64,000 nucleotides of DNA from Actinokineospora bangkokensis (GCF_001940455.1 NZ_MKQR01000023.1:21036-85035); one strand, 5' to 3'; counted from the first letter of the stretch, positions 31,692 to 40,205 are shown. Notes: a model not told the origin generated them from the sequence alone. Numbers and translations: made by a program.

Positions 31692-32480
31692 ATGTCGTTC
31701 AGCGAGGCGCAGTTCACCGAGGCCGTCAACAAGATCAACCAGGGTCTGGACAGCCTGTCGGTCAAGATCGGCGAGGTACCGCAGGCGGCGAACGCGGCGA
31801 TGAACCACTGGTACATCCCGGACTTCGTCAAGGACGCGATCAAGTGGTGCGCGGAGAAGATCTGCGAACTGGCGAACTGGATCTGGGACAAGATCAAGGA
31901 GGTCATGAAGGGCGTCGCCGCACCGGTGCTGTTCTTCAAGTACGCCTTCGACTGGCAGGACATCCGCGGCGTGGCCAACGGCGTCACCGGCCAGCTCAAG
32001 CCGGAGGCCATGCCCGCGGTCAACTCCTGGACCGGCTCGGCGGCCACCGCCTACAAGGCCGTCATCAAGCCCCAGGGCGACGCCGCGGGCAAGATCGCCA
32101 CCATCTCCGACAAGACGGCCACCGCGCTGACCGTGTGCGCGGCGGCGGGCCTGGCGTTCTACGTGGCGATCGGGGTGATCCTGGTGAAGTTCATCGCCGC
32201 CATGGTCGCCGCCATCGCCGCCTTCGGCTCGGCGGTGTTCTCCTGGGCGGGCGCGGCCATCGTCGTCGAGGAGGCGGGCGTCAACAGCGGCCTCATCTGG
32301 GCCGCCATCGCCGCCCTGACCGCCGCCCTCGGCGCCCAGGCCAGCCAGATGGTCGCCCTCCACGGCGAGGCCGTCGACGCCAGCTTCTTCCCCGGCGGCA
32401 AGTGGCCCGACCCCACCACCGGCGCCTACTCCGACGGCACCGTCACCGACGGCGACGCCGACTGGTCCCTCAACAAGTAG
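31692..32480 (+). CDS. WXG100 superfamily protein with hydrophobic C-terminal region
   Basis: 262 residues from an ATG after GGGGGC. Helical N-terminus with amphipathic Trp-rich segment (DFVKDAIKWCAEKICELANWIWDKIKEVM, about 44-73). A WXG motif is at NSWTGSAATAYK (about 113-124), followed by one or two strongly hydrophobic segments (ALTVCAAAGLAFYVAIGVILVKFIAAMVAAIAAFG, about 140-180; GLIWAAIAALTAALG near 205-220). These could insert in a membrane. It closes the operon, with a terminator 6 bp after its stop. Probably exported with the 104-residue partner; possibly pore-forming, which is inference. Confidence 0.8.
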   Translation: MSFSEAQFTEAVNKINQGLDSLSVKIGEVPQAANAAMNHWYIPDFVKDAIKWCAEKICELANWIWDKIKEVMKGVAAPVLFFKYAFDWQDIRGVANGVTGQLKPEAMPAVNSWTGSAATAYKAVIKPQGDAAGKIATISDKTATALTVCAAAGLAFYVAIGVILVKFIAAMVAAIAAFGSAVFSWAGAAIVVEEAGVNSGLIWAAIAALTAALGAQASQMVALHGEAVDASFFPGGKWPDPTTGAYSDGTVTDGDADWSLNK

Positions 32481-32486
32481 CCGCCT

Positions 32487-32518
32487 CCCCGCACCCGCCC
32501 ACGCGGGCGGGTGCGGGG
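32487..32518 (+). terminator. Terminator of the WXG operon
   Basis: Perfect 14-bp stem (32487-32500 with 32505-32518), 4-nt loop. Confidence 0.85.
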
Positions 32519-32592
32519 CCTCCTGACCCTTTCGCCGCGGGCCGCGCCTCGGGGATCCTGTGCGTCGCTGTTCGACCCACTGGGGAGGCTTT

Positions 32593-33240
32593 GTGCTGCG
32601 GCGTGTTGTGGTGGCGGGGGTTGTTGTCCTCGTCGCGTGTGGGTGCTCCACTTCTGTGCGGGGGTCGGCTAGTGGGGGCGGGGCGCCGTCGTCTTCGTCG
32701 TCGTCGGAGATCTCGGGTGGGTCGGCGGGTGGGGTGGAGTTCCGGCCGGTGGTCGTTGCCGCGGGTGAGGGCGCGTCGGGGGCCGGGTGTGCCAGCGCTC
32801 AGTGCAGGCAGGATCCGCGGTTGCTGTCCGATCCCGGTGCTCAGCAGGAAGCGTTGGCAGGGATCGACTGCGACGCTGCGGAGCCCGGGGGGTTCGACGC
32901 CGAGCAACCGCTGGTGGCGTGCGCCGAGGACGGGTCGGAGCGGTTCGTGCTCGACAAGGCCCTCTTCACCGGGGAGGGGGTCTCCGCGGCGAAGGCGAGC
33001 AAGGCCGAGTACGGCTCCGGCTGGGCCGTCACGATCAGCCTGCGCTCCGCTGAGCAGCGCACCTGGACCGACTACACCACCAACCACCTGAGCGAGCGGG
33101 TCGCCTTCGTGGTCGACGGCCGGGTCGTGTCCGCGCCCACCATCCAGGGCGCCATCACCGGCGACACCACCATCACCGGTGGCTCCGGCGGCTTCACCGA
33201 GGACGAGGCCACCGATCTGGCCAAGCGCCTCGGCGGCTGA
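32593..33240 (+). CDS. Lipoprotein with SecD-like P1 head domain
   Basis: 215 residues from a GTG at 32593, with GGGAGG six bases upstream. A lipobox VLVACGC gives a lipidated Cys at about 17, then a Ser/Gly linker to about 45. From about 120 the sequence follows the SecDF P1 head subdomain: FVLDKALFTGEGVSAAKASKA, GWAVTISLRSAEQRTWTDYTTNHLSERVAFVVDGRVVSAPTI, then AITGDTTITGGSGGFTEDEATDLAKRL. The membrane helices of SecD are absent, so it is a stand-alone extracellular head domain. It may have been copied from SecD and adapted for binding exported chains. Cys pairs in the middle suggest disulfides. Confidence 0.78.
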   Translation: MLRRVVVAGVVVLVACGCSTSVRGSASGGGAPSSSSSSEISGGSAGGVEFRPVVVAAGEGASGAGCASAQCRQDPRLLSDPGAQQEALAGIDCDAAEPGGFDAEQPLVACAEDGSERFVLDKALFTGEGVSAAKASKAEYGSGWAVTISLRSAEQRTWTDYTTNHLSERVAFVVDGRVVSAPTIQGAITGDTTITGGSGGFTEDEATDLAKRLGG

Positions 33241-33300
33241 CCGGTCCCGGCGCGGTCCCCACCCCCGGACCACCCCGCGGCCGACGTCGTCCTCTGTGGA

Positions 33301-34095
33301 CTAGGTCAGCGCCACCAGCTGGTCGCCGTCGTCCTCGGGGAGGTGGGGGTGCGAGGTGACGGTGACGGTGCTGGTGATCAGCTCGGTGTCGTTGGGCGTG
33401 GTAAGGAAGGCGGTGTCGGCGGCGTCGCGGCCGGTGGCGATGCGGACGAAGCTGGGTCGCGGGGCCAGGCGGGTGGCGTCGAAGACGTACCAGCGGTCGC
33501 CGATGGCTGCCTCGAAGACCGCGTGGAAGTCCATCGGGGACAGCCCCGGCGCGTACACCGACACGAACCGCGCCGGGACGTCGACCGCCCGGCACAGGGC
33601 CACCGCCAGGTGGGCGTAGTCCCGGCAGACCCCCTCGGCCAGCAGCAGGGTGTCGACCGCGTCGTCGGTGGGTCCGCTGGAACCGCCGACGTAGGACAGG
33701 TGGCCCGCCACGTGGTCGACGATCACCCGCACCTTCTCCTCCGGGTCCACCCGGTCCCCGATGACCCGGGTCGCGTACCCGCCGAGGCGGTCGGCCGGGC
33801 AGTAGCGGCTCGGGCGCAGGTACTCGATGCGCTCGGCCTCGGTGACGGGCACCGACGCGCCCTCGGCGTAGGGGTGCCTGGCGCGGTAGCGCAGGGCCAG
33901 CTCACCCGGGTTCGCCGCCACGACGTGCAGGCGGGTCCCCCCGGGCATGCCGACCTCGCGGACCGAGCCGGGGGCGCCCTCCACCCACAACCGCTCGTCG
34001 TCGACGGCCCCGGCAGGGGCCACCGACACGGTGACCGGGCCGGGTCGGGACAGCCGCATCCGCAGCTCGACGTGGATCTGGCAGTGCTGCAACAC
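33301..34095 (-). CDS. Transglutaminase-like family protein
   Basis: 264 residues, cytoplasmic. The N-terminal beta domain begins CQIHVELRMRLSRPGPVTVSVAP. The catalytic core has Cys in LLLAEGVCRDYAHLAVALCRAV (about 150), His in MDFHAVFEA (about 185) and Asp in WYVFDATRLAPR (about 200). The GTG at 34095 sits very close to an AGGAGG, so a TTG one codon on (34092) may be the real start. Members of this family act as proteases or peptide cyclases as well as transferases; the substrate is unknown. Confidence 0.88.
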   Translation of the reverse strand: MLQHCQIHVELRMRLSRPGPVTVSVAPAGAVDDERLWVEGAPGSVREVGMPGGTRLHVVAANPGELALRYRARHPYAEGASVPVTEAERIEYLRPSRYCPADRLGGYATRVIGDRVDPEEKVRVIVDHVAGHLSYVGGSSGPTDDAVDTLLLAEGVCRDYAHLAVALCRAVDVPARFVSVYAPGLSPMDFHAVFEAAIGDRWYVFDATRLAPRPSFVRIATGRDAADTAFLTTPNDTELITSTVTVTSHPHLPEDDGDQLVALT

Positions 34096-34153
34096 CTCCT
34101 CATCATCCGGGAAGGTCGGCCCCCGGTGCAGGCCGCACCGGGGGAACCCGCGC

Positions 34154-34648
34154 TCAACCCGCCGCCGCGGGCACCGCGCCCCGGCCGACCAGCCCCGCGG
34201 TCGTCTCGTTCAGGAGCCTGCCCACCACGTCCGGGTCGCAGCTGATCCTGGCCAGCCGGGCCCGGATCGCCGCCGGTGAGCGCTCGTGCTCGGACGCGAG
34301 CTGCCGGATCACCTCCGGCGCCGGATCTGTCGGCGGGTGCGACAACCAGGCCTCGCGCAGCGCGGCATCCGACTCCGCCGTCCAGCGCTGGTTGGCGTTG
34401 CCGCTGGTGGGGGGCTTGCGCGAGCGCGGTGACCGAAGGCCGGAGAGGGCTGTGAGCGACTGGGTGAGCAGGCGGGCGCACGGCGCCGCGCCACCCGGCG
34501 GCAGGGTCAGCGACCCCTCCGCGACCCGGGTGCCCTCGGCGTCAACGCCGGTCAGCTCGACGGCGGTGTTGCCGTCCTCGTCAGTGGTGAGGCGCAAGGT
34601 GTAGTCGACGTCCTGCGCGGTGCTGGTGTGCTCAAGTGTGAATGCCAT
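34154..34648 (-). CDS. Small DNA-binding-like protein with helix-turn-helix tail
   Basis: 164 residues from the ATG at 34648. The first 60 residues are strands (DYTLRLTTDEDGNTAVELTGVD). From about 85 an Arg-rich hinge leads to QRWTAESDAALREAWLSHPP and EVIRQLASEHERSPAAIRARLARISCDPD (about 120-150), a homeodomain-like helix-turn-helix with the R-S-P-x-A-I-x-A-R-L recognition helix seen at the C-termini of many actinobacterial proteins. A TACCGT box lies 7 nt before the start. Function unknown. Confidence 0.78.
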   Translation of the reverse strand: MAFTLEHTSTAQDVDYTLRLTTDEDGNTAVELTGVDAEGTRVAEGSLTLPPGGAAPCARLLTQSLTALSGLRSPRSRKPPTSGNANQRWTAESDAALREAWLSHPPTDPAPEVIRQLASEHERSPAAIRARLARISCDPDVVGRLLNETTAGLVGRGAVPAAAG

Positions 34649-34655
34649 GCGCAGC

Positions 34656-34661
34656 ACGGTA
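34656..34661 (-). promoter_or_regulatory. -10 box TACCGT
   Basis: On the minus strand TACCGT ends 7 nt before the ATG at 34648, no ribosome-binding site between; probable leaderless start. Confidence 0.5.
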
Positions 34662-34702
34662 GGGCGGATCCGTCAACCCCGGGGAAAGTTGTCCACAGGC
34701 CC

Positions 34703-34954
34703 CTAGCGAGGGTCCGGCCGCCGCCGCTCCGGGCCGACCTCGTGCGGTTCGTCCGAGGGTTCCGGCGGCTCCTGGGGCAGGTCGTGCTCCTCGCGCAGGA
34801 TCGTCTCCACCGTCCGGCTGGCCCGGCGCAGCCGCCAGACCAGCAGCGCCACGACGAGGACCGCCGCGGCGAGGACGCACAGGGCTGTCGCCACCCGGTT
34901 CACCGCCTCGACCGCTCGCCAGTACCCCCAGGTTCCCATCCCGTGCGGGTGCAC
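34703..34954 (-). CDS. Small single-pass membrane protein
   Basis: 83 residues from a GTG at 34954, or 78 from an in-frame ATG at 34939. One membrane helix (ATALCVLAAAVLVVALLVWRL, about 22-42) followed by a charged cytoplasmic tail rich in Glu, Pro and Arg. Coding is supported by consistent GC-ending codons; no family was recognised. Confidence 0.6.
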   Translation of the reverse strand: MHPHGMGTWGYWRAVEAVNRVATALCVLAAAVLVVALLVWRLRRASRTVETILREEHDLPQEPPEPSDEPHEVGPERRRPDPR

Positions 34955-35029
34955 GCCCGCCCGCGGCCCGACGTTTGCCTGAACCCCCCACCCATTCCGC
35001 CCGTTCGGGCCAACCGAGGTCCGCGCGGG

Positions 35030-36217
35030 CTAGGTCGTCCGGACCAAGGTCTCCCGCGCGGGCAGCCACACCAGCAGCGCGACCAGCGCCAACGCGCCGG
35101 TGACGGTGAACGCGGTGGTGTACGAGAAGTGGTCGGCGAGCAGCCCCGTGGCCACCGGGCCGAGCACGGCGCCCACGTCCGTCGCCATCTGGAACACCGC
35201 GAGCACCTGCCCGCCGCGCGCGCCCGACCCCAGCACGTCGGCCACCGCGGCCTGCTGCGGCGGGGTGAGCAGCCCCGTGCCCAACCCGGCCACGACCGTC
35301 GCCAGCAGGAACAGCGGCACCGACCCGGCCACCCCGCTCCACACCGTGCCCGCCGCGAGCACCCCCAGCCCGAGCACCACCAGCGGCTTGCGGCCCACCC
35401 GGTCCGACAGCCGCCCCGACACCAGCAGCATCGCCACGTTGCCCGCCGCGAACACCGCCAGCGCCGTCCCCGCGAAGGCCTCGTCCCTGGCCAGCACCTC
35501 CACCACGAACAGCGGCAGCAGCGACACCCGCACCCCGAACGACCAGCCCTGCGCGAACCCCGACACCAGCGCCGCCCGGTACGCCCCGCTGATCAGCGCT
35601 TCACGCAGTGAAACGGTGACCTCGCCTGCCGCTGCCCGCCCGGCGGGCACCGTGTCGCGCAGCAGGACGCCCACGACCAGCACCGCCACCACCAGCGCCC
35701 CCGCGTAGACCAGGAACGGCGCCCGGATCGAGATCGTGACGAGCCCGCCGCCGAGCAGCGGTCCGGCGAGGTTCCCGAGCAGGAAGCTCGACCCCCACAG
35801 CCCCGACGCGCGCCCGCGGAGCGGCGGCGGCGTCAACCGCACCAGCAGCCCGACCCCGGACACGGTGAACATCGTCGACCCGATGCCGCCCACCCCGCGC
35901 AGCACCAGCAGTTGCCAGTAGTCCGCAGCGAACGCGCACGCCCCGGTGCTCAGCGCGACGATCGACAACCCCGACAGGTACACCCACCGCTCACCCACCC
36001 TGGTGACCAACCGCCCACCTGCGGGCGCGAACACCAACCGGCTCACGGCGAACGCGCTGACCACCACCGACGCGGCGGTGACGCTGACGTTGAACCCCCG
36101 GGCGAAGGCGGGCAGCGCGGGCGCCACCAACCCGAACCCCACCGCGATGACGAAGTTCGCCACCGCCAGCACCCACACCTCGCGCGGCAACGCCGCCGCC
36201 CGCCCGACCCGCAGCAA
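35030..36217 (-). CDS. MFS transporter, drug-export type
   Basis: 395 residues from a TTG at 36217, with GGAGGG eight bases upstream. Twelve helices; loop 2-3 signature GGRLVTRVGERWVYL, helix 4-5 region GLLVRLTPPPLRGRASGLWGSSFLLGNLAGPLLGG (antiporter-type motif C G-x(6)-G-x(3)-G-P-x-x-G-G). These mark a proton antiporter of the DHA1 type exporting drugs or metabolites. It is an isolated gene between a small membrane protein and a small plus-strand gene. Confidence 0.87.
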   Translation of the reverse strand: MLRVGRAAALPREVWVLAVANFVIAVGFGLVAPALPAFARGFNVSVTAASVVVSAFAVSRLVFAPAGGRLVTRVGERWVYLSGLSIVALSTGACAFAADYWQLLVLRGVGGIGSTMFTVSGVGLLVRLTPPPLRGRASGLWGSSFLLGNLAGPLLGGGLVTISIRAPFLVYAGALVVAVLVVGVLLRDTVPAGRAAAGEVTVSLREALISGAYRAALVSGFAQGWSFGVRVSLLPLFVVEVLARDEAFAGTALAVFAAGNVAMLLVSGRLSDRVGRKPLVVLGLGVLAAGTVWSGVAGSVPLFLLATVVAGLGTGLLTPPQQAAVADVLGSGARGGQVLAVFQMATDVGAVLGPVATGLLADHFSYTTAFTVTGALALVALLVWLPARETLVRTT

Positions 36218-36333
36218 CCCCGTGCCCTCCGCTCCGCCCGGCGCACTATAAGCACGTTCGGGTGCGCCCCCGACGCATCGGGGTCGATCGGGGGTACCTC
36301 CCCGGTTGTCATCCCCCGACCGAAGGAAAACCC

Positions 36334-36525
36334 ATGTCCGAACCCCTGGACCACGTCGAGGTCATCGCCGTCCTCGCCAAGCTCGCCGAGGCCGAGCGCG
36401 ATGCCCGCGCCCTCACCACCGACGAGTCCTACCGCGCAGGCCAGGCCGCGGGCCTCGAACTCGCCCAGCGCATCGTCCGCGAACTGGCGGGCCTCCCGGT
36501 CGAGGCCGACTCGGGCCGCGTCTGA
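36334..36525 (+). CDS. Small helical protein of unknown function
   Basis: 63 residues from the ATG at 36334 after GAAGGAAAA. Charged amphipathic helix (PLDHVEVIAVLAKLAEAERDARALTTDESYRAG) then ELAQRIVRELAGLP. No family was recognised. The clear ribosome-binding site and GC-ending codons support coding. It precedes the repeat-bearing intergenic stretch. Confidence 0.65.
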   Translation: MSEPLDHVEVIAVLAKLAEAERDARALTTDESYRAGQAAGLELAQRIVRELAGLPVEADSGRV

Positions 36526-36590
36526 CCCCGGCGCGCGGCGGGCCCGGGGAACGGGGCCACCGGACCCGCCGCACCGGTCAACCCCTCCAG

Positions 36591-36674
36591 TTGTCCACAG
36601 CCTCCTCCGCGCACCCCGGTTCTGTCGCCCGCTCCCGGTAGCGTTGAAAACAGGGGTCCCCCTGGCCGGGGTAC
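36591..36674 (+). repeat. Repeat module 1 (TTGTCCACA box plus TAGCGT block)
   Basis: TTGTCCACA at 36591; 46 bp on, at 36637, GGTAGCGTTGAAAACA leads into the palindrome CAGGGGTCCCCCTG and GGGGTAC. TAGCGT fits an actinobacterial -10 box, so the block may be a promoter and first transcribed bases. Confidence 0.7.
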
Positions 36675-36775
36675 GCCTGCACGAGCTTGGGCCTTCTTCT
36701 GCTGACGTCATCTCTCTGCTGGCGGTGTGCCGGTGCGCTAGGCAGGGTCGGCTTTCGCTGTTTCCGACCGCGGGT

Positions 36776-36878
36776 CTATCCACAGCTTCGCGACTTGTCC
36801 ACAGGGGTTGTGCACATCTTCTTCTGGGTCGTGCCGCGTCGGTAGCGTTAAGAACAGGGGTCCCCCTGGGCGGGGTAC
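36776..36878 (+). repeat. Repeat module 2, with doubled box
   Basis: CTATCCACA at 36776, TTGTCCACA 19 bp later at 36795, and the GGTAGCGTTAAGAACAG block 46 bp after that at 36841, followed by the same GC-rich palindrome. Confidence 0.7.
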
Positions 36879-36947
36879 CTCCGCGCTCGCGCGCGGTGGG
36901 CGGCTTCGTGGCTGGGCGGAGCGGGCCTGCGGTGGTGGGGCGCACAG

Positions 36948-37047
36948 TTGTCCACAAGCGCCGGATCTGTCCACAGGCGACGTTGTGGTCCTATTCCTTG
37001 TCGTGGTGCGGCAGTAACGTTGAAAACAGGGGTCCCCTGGGCGGGGG
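36948..37047 (+). repeat. Repeat module 3, with doubled box
   Basis: TTGTCCACA at 36948, CTGTCCACA 19 bp later at 36967, and the AGTAACGTTGAAAACAG block 46 bp after that at 37013. Spacings are identical to module 2; the palindrome is one base shorter. Confidence 0.7.
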
Positions 37048-37187
37048 GACCTGGGCGGGAGCTTGCGGTGGGGCGGGGTGGGTTGGAGGCTGGTGCTTGG
37101 TGGATGGGGGGTGCGGGTTGAGGGAGGTGGGCGGCGGGGTCGGGAGGCCGAGGGTAGTGCGGGGGTGAGGTGGGAGTGCGGGGTGGG

Positions 37188-38777
37188 TTAGCCGATGTCG
37201 CGGCGGCGGAAGGTGAGGGTGGCGGTGAGGAGGAGGGCGGCGGCGAGGGTGGTGAGCCAGATGAGGGGGGTGGGGTGGGCGTCGGGGCCGGGGATCTTGG
37301 GGATGTGGGTGAAGGGGGAGAGGTCGAGGGCGGGTTGGGGGAGGTTGAGGGCGGGGCCGAAGAGGGTGAGGGCGATGGCGAGGCCGACGGTGGTCCAGGA
37401 GAGGGGGGCGGCGGCGCGGGGGAGGAGGGCGAAGGCGAGGGCGGCGATGGCCGCGATGAGCCAGACGGCGGGGAGTTGGGCGAGGGCGCCGGTGGTGGCG
37501 TGGGTGAGCTGGGTGGGGAGGTCGCCCGCGCGGAGGCCGTGGGCGAGGCCCGCGCCGAGGCCCGCGGCGGTGAGCAGGGCGGCGGGGCCGAGGAGGGCGA
37601 AGAGCAGGTGGGTGGTGGTCCAGGCGGTGCGGGAGGTGGCGGTGGCCAGGACGGGGTCGGCGCGGCCCTCGGCCTCCTCGGTGCGCATGCGCAGGCAGAC
37701 CAGGACGGCGTGGACGGCGGCGATCGCGCCGAAGAGGCCCGCGATGAGGGCCAGGTAGGTGTCGACGATGCCCTGGGCGCCGCCCATGCGGGTGAAGATG
37801 TCGCGGACCTGGGCGCTGTCGCCGAGCAGGCCCTGGATGCCGTCGGCGATGGAGCCCAGGACGGCGCCGATGAGCAGCATCGCGGTCGTCCAGCCCGCGA
37901 GGGCGCCGCGGTGCAGGCGCCAGGCCAGGCCCAGGGGGCTCGACAGGGAGCGGGGGGCCGTGGGCGGGCCGAGGCGCGCGGGCCACAGGCCCGAGCCCAG
38001 GTCGCGGCGGGGCAGCAGGGCGAAGGCGGAGGCCGTGCCGACCGCCGCCACCAGCAGCGGCAGGAGCAGGACCCACGGCCGCTCGCCCGCGAACGGCCGG
38101 GCCAGCTGGGTCCAGGACAGCGGGGACAGCCACGACAGCCAGCCCGTGCCCGGGTTGGAATCGCCCACCGCGCGCACCAGGAACGCCGCGCCGAGGACGC
38201 CGCAGGCCAGGCCGTTGGCGGAGCGGGAGTACCCGGTGAGCTGCGCGGTCACCGCCGCCACCGCGGCGAAGGCCACGCCCGCGCCCGCGATGCCGGCGCC
38301 GAACACCAGGGCGCCCGCCGCGGGCAGGCCCGTGGCGACCATGCCCAGGGCCACCAGCAGCCCGGTCGCGACGGCCTGGCCGCCCGCGACGAGGAGCGCG
38401 GCGGTGAGCGGGGCTCGGCGGCCGACGACCGCGGACCCCAGCAGCTCCGACCGGCCGGAGTCCTCCTCCGCGCGGGTGTGCCGGGTGACGGTGAAGATCG
38501 CGATCAACCCCGCCAGCAGGGCCAGGACCACCCCGTACCGCCACGCCGCGAAGCCGCCCGCGGTGGTCAGGTCGTAGGCCCTGCCGTAGAGGACGGCGAT
38601 GGAGGGGTTGCTTCCCGTGCCGGCGTTCAAGGTCGCCCGCGCCGCCGGGTCCGGGTAGAGCTGGTCGTAGGCGGAGGCGGTGGAGGCCGGGACCAGGCCC
38701 AGCACGAGCACCCACACCGGCACCAGCACCCGGTCCCGGCGCAGCGCGAGCCGGACCAGCGCGCCGAGCCCGGTCAT
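37188..38777 (-). CDS. ABC transporter permease (exporter, ABC-2 like)
   Basis: 529 residues from the ATG at 38777, in an ATGA overlap with the ATPase gene. About 12 membrane segments in two similar halves (around residues 15-270 and 300-525), each with [23 protein letters not shown] starts and a large exoplasmic loop. The middle cytoplasmic stretches carry [16 protein letters not shown] and [17 protein letters not shown], the repeated E-E-x-G-R-x-E/D signature of Tmr-type antibiotic exporter permeases. Together with the upstream ATPase it forms a complete exporter. The C-terminal quarter is biased to Pro/Leu/Thr. Confidence 0.88.
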   Translation of the reverse strand: MTGLGALVRLALRRDRVLVPVWVLVLGLVPASTASAYDQLYPDPAARATLNAGTGSNPSIAVLYGRAYDLTTAGGFAAWRYGVVLALLAGLIAIFTVTRHTRAEEDSGRSELLGSAVVGRRAPLTAALLVAGGQAVATGLLVALGMVATGLPAAGALVFGAGIAGAGVAFAAVAAVTAQLTGYSRSANGLACGVLGAAFLVRAVGDSNPGTGWLSWLSPLSWTQLARPFAGERPWVLLLPLLVAAVGTASAFALLPRRDLGSGLWPARLGPPTAPRSLSSPLGLAWRLHRGALAGWTTAMLLIGAVLGSIADGIQGLLGDSAQVRDIFTRMGGAQGIVDTYLALIAGLFGAIAAVHAVLVCLRMRTEEAEGRADPVLATATSRTAWTTTHLLFALLGPAALLTAAGLGAGLAHGLRAGDLPTQLTHATTGALAQLPAVWLIAAIAALAFALLPRAAAPLSWTTVGLAIALTLFGPALNLPQPALDLSPFTHIPKIPGPDAHPTPLIWLTTLAAALLLTATLTFRRRDIG

Positions 38778-39664
38778 CGGGCCGCGTCCTGGTAGTGGCG
38801 GAGGAACAGCTCCTCCAGCGTGGGTGGTTGGCTGGTCAGCGACCGGACGCCCGCGGCGGTGAGCGCCCGCAGGGCGGGGGCGAGGTGCTGGGTGTCGACG
38901 TCGAAGCGGACGCGGGTGCCCTCGGTCGTGAGGTCGTGGATGCCGGGGAGCGCGGCGATCGAGCCGGGGACGGCGTCGAGGTCGGCGGTGATGCTGGTCC
39001 GGGTGAGGTGGCGCAGCTCGGCGAGGGTGCCGGTCTCGACGGTGCGGCCCGCGCGGATGATGCTGACCCGGTCGCACAGGGACTCGACCTCGGCGAGGAT
39101 GTGGCTGGAGAGCAGGACGGTGCGGCCGCTGCGGCGCTCCTCGGCGATGCAGTCCTGGAACACCGACTCCATCAGCGGGTCGAGGCCGGAGGTCGGCTCG
39201 TCGAGGACCAGCAGCTCCACGTCCGAGGCCAGCGCGGCCACCAGGGCCACCTTCTGCCGGTTGCCCTTGGAGTAGGTGCGGCCCTTCTTGCGGGTGTCCA
39301 GCTCGAACCGCTCGACCAGCTCGGCCCTGCGGCGCTGGTCCAGGCCGCCGCGCAGCCTGCCGAGCAGGTCGATGACCTCCCCGCCGGACAGGTTCGGCCA
39401 CAGCGACACGTCGCCGGGGACGTAGGCCAGCCGCCGGTGCAGGGCGGCCGCGTCGCGCCACGGGTCGCCGCCGAGCAGTTCGGCGGTGCCCGCGTCGGCG
39501 CGCACCAGGCCCAGCAGCACGCGGATGGTGGTGGACTTCCCCGCGCCGTTCGGGCCGAGGAACCCGTGCACCTCGCCGGTGCGCACGTCGAGGTCGAGGC
39601 CGTCCAGCGCGCGGGTCCGCCCGAAGGCCTTGACCAGGCCGGACACCGAGAGTGCCGTCGTCAT
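38774..39664 (-). CDS. ABC transporter ATP-binding protein
   Basis: 296 residues. Walker [20 protein letters not shown] (about 34-52), Q-loop region [15 protein letters not shown], signature [15 protein letters not shown], Walker [16 protein letters not shown] and H-loop [13 protein letters not shown]. This is a DrrA/CcmA-type exporter ATPase. It energises the permease encoded by the overlapping downstream gene. The start at 39664 lies 21 bp from a perfect 16-bp palindrome, and the divergent gene encodes a MarR-like regulator, so the operon is probably repressed by that protein. Confidence 0.93.
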   Translation of the reverse strand: MTTALSVSGLVKAFGRTRALDGLDLDVRTGEVHGFLGPNGAGKSTTIRVLLGLVRADAGTAELLGGDPWRDAAALHRRLAYVPGDVSLWPNLSGGEVIDLLGRLRGGLDQRRRAELVERFELDTRKKGRTYSKGNRQKVALVAALASDVELLVLDEPTSGLDPLMESVFQDCIAEERRSGRTVLLSSHILAEVESLCDRVSIIRAGRTVETGTLAELRHLTRTSITADLDAVPGSIAALPGIHDLTTEGTRVRFDVDTQHLAPALRALTAAGVRSLTSQPPTLEELFLRHYQDAAR

Positions 39665-39684
39665 GGACCCGACCGTACTCTTGT

Positions 39685-39700
39685 TTCACAAATTTGTGAA
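39685..39700. promoter_or_regulatory. Operator palindrome between ABC exporter and regulator
   Basis: TTCACAAATTTGTGAA is a perfect 16-bp palindrome in the 68-bp gap between divergent genes, a likely binding site for the regulator encoded at 39733-40203 controlling both. Confidence 0.75.
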
Positions 39701-39720
39701 CGTTGAGAAAGTTGTGATGT

Positions 39721-39726
39721 TAGGCT
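39721..39726 (+). promoter_or_regulatory. -10 box TAGGCT of a leaderless gene
   Basis: TAGGCT lies 6 nt before the GTG at 39733, and the operator lies directly upstream. Confidence 0.55.
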
Positions 39727-39732
39727 GGCCGG

Positions 39733-40203
39733 GTGGTGGCGGAAGATGAGGTGGCCCGGTTCGTCGAGCGGTTCGCGCTGTTCCTGGCCAACGCGGGCAT
39801 GGCGAGGATGCCCGCCCGGGTGTTCGCGCGCCTGCTGGTCACCGAGTCCGGGCAGCTGACCGCCGCGGGGCTGGCCGAGTCGTTGCAGGTCAGCCCGGCC
39901 GCGGTGTCCGGCGCCGTGCGCTACCTGGAGCAGGTGGGGCTCATCCGGCGCGGGCGCGAGCCGGGCGAGCGGCGCGACCACTACGCGGTGACCGGCTCGT
40001 CCTGGATGGATGCCCTGGTCGACCGCGACAAGATGATGGCGGACTGGGCCGCGCTGATGGGCGAGGGCGCGGTGCTGCTCGGGCCCACCACGGCCGCGGG
40101 CGAGCGGCTGGCCGAGTCCGAGCGGCTGTTCCTGTTCCTCAAGCGGGAGCTGGCGGACATGCTGCGCCGCTTCCGCGAGGGCGAGGCCGCGCGCGAGGGC
40201 TGA
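39733..40203 (+). CDS. MarR/GbsR-like transcriptional regulator of the ABC exporter
   Basis: 156 residues; GTG start without ribosome-binding site, 6 nt after TAGGCT. N-terminal helix RFVERFALFLANAGMARMPARVFARLL, helix-turn-helix LTAAGLAESLQVSPAAVSGAVRYLEQVGLIRR, wing GREPGERRDHYAVTG, C-terminal dimerisation helices to about 150. This matches GbsR/MarR-type regulators that commonly sit divergent to DrrAB-like exporters. It probably binds the palindrome at 39685-39700. Confidence 0.9.
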   Translation: MVAEDEVARFVERFALFLANAGMARMPARVFARLLVTESGQLTAAGLAESLQVSPAAVSGAVRYLEQVGLIRRGREPGERRDHYAVTGSSWMDALVDRDKMMADWAALMGEGAVLLGPTTAAGERLAESERLFLFLKRELADMLRRFREGEAAREG

Positions 40204-40205
40204 CC

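Larger units (their letters stand above)
36526..37187. other. Intergenic stretch with three promoter-like repeat modules
   Basis: About 660 bp without a credible gene, containing five TTGTCCACA-type boxes and three copies of a roughly 38-bp GC-rich repeat in fixed spacing, listed separately. From about 37050 the plus strand is extremely G-rich. Open frames on either strand cut through the repeats. Confidence 0.7.

Noticed and set aside
36591..37047. Cluster of DnaA-box-like sequences as an origin of replication
   Set aside because: No dnaA, dnaN, recF, gyr or rpmH genes are near, the boxes are all in one orientation with promoter-like blocks, and no AT-rich unwinding region is present.
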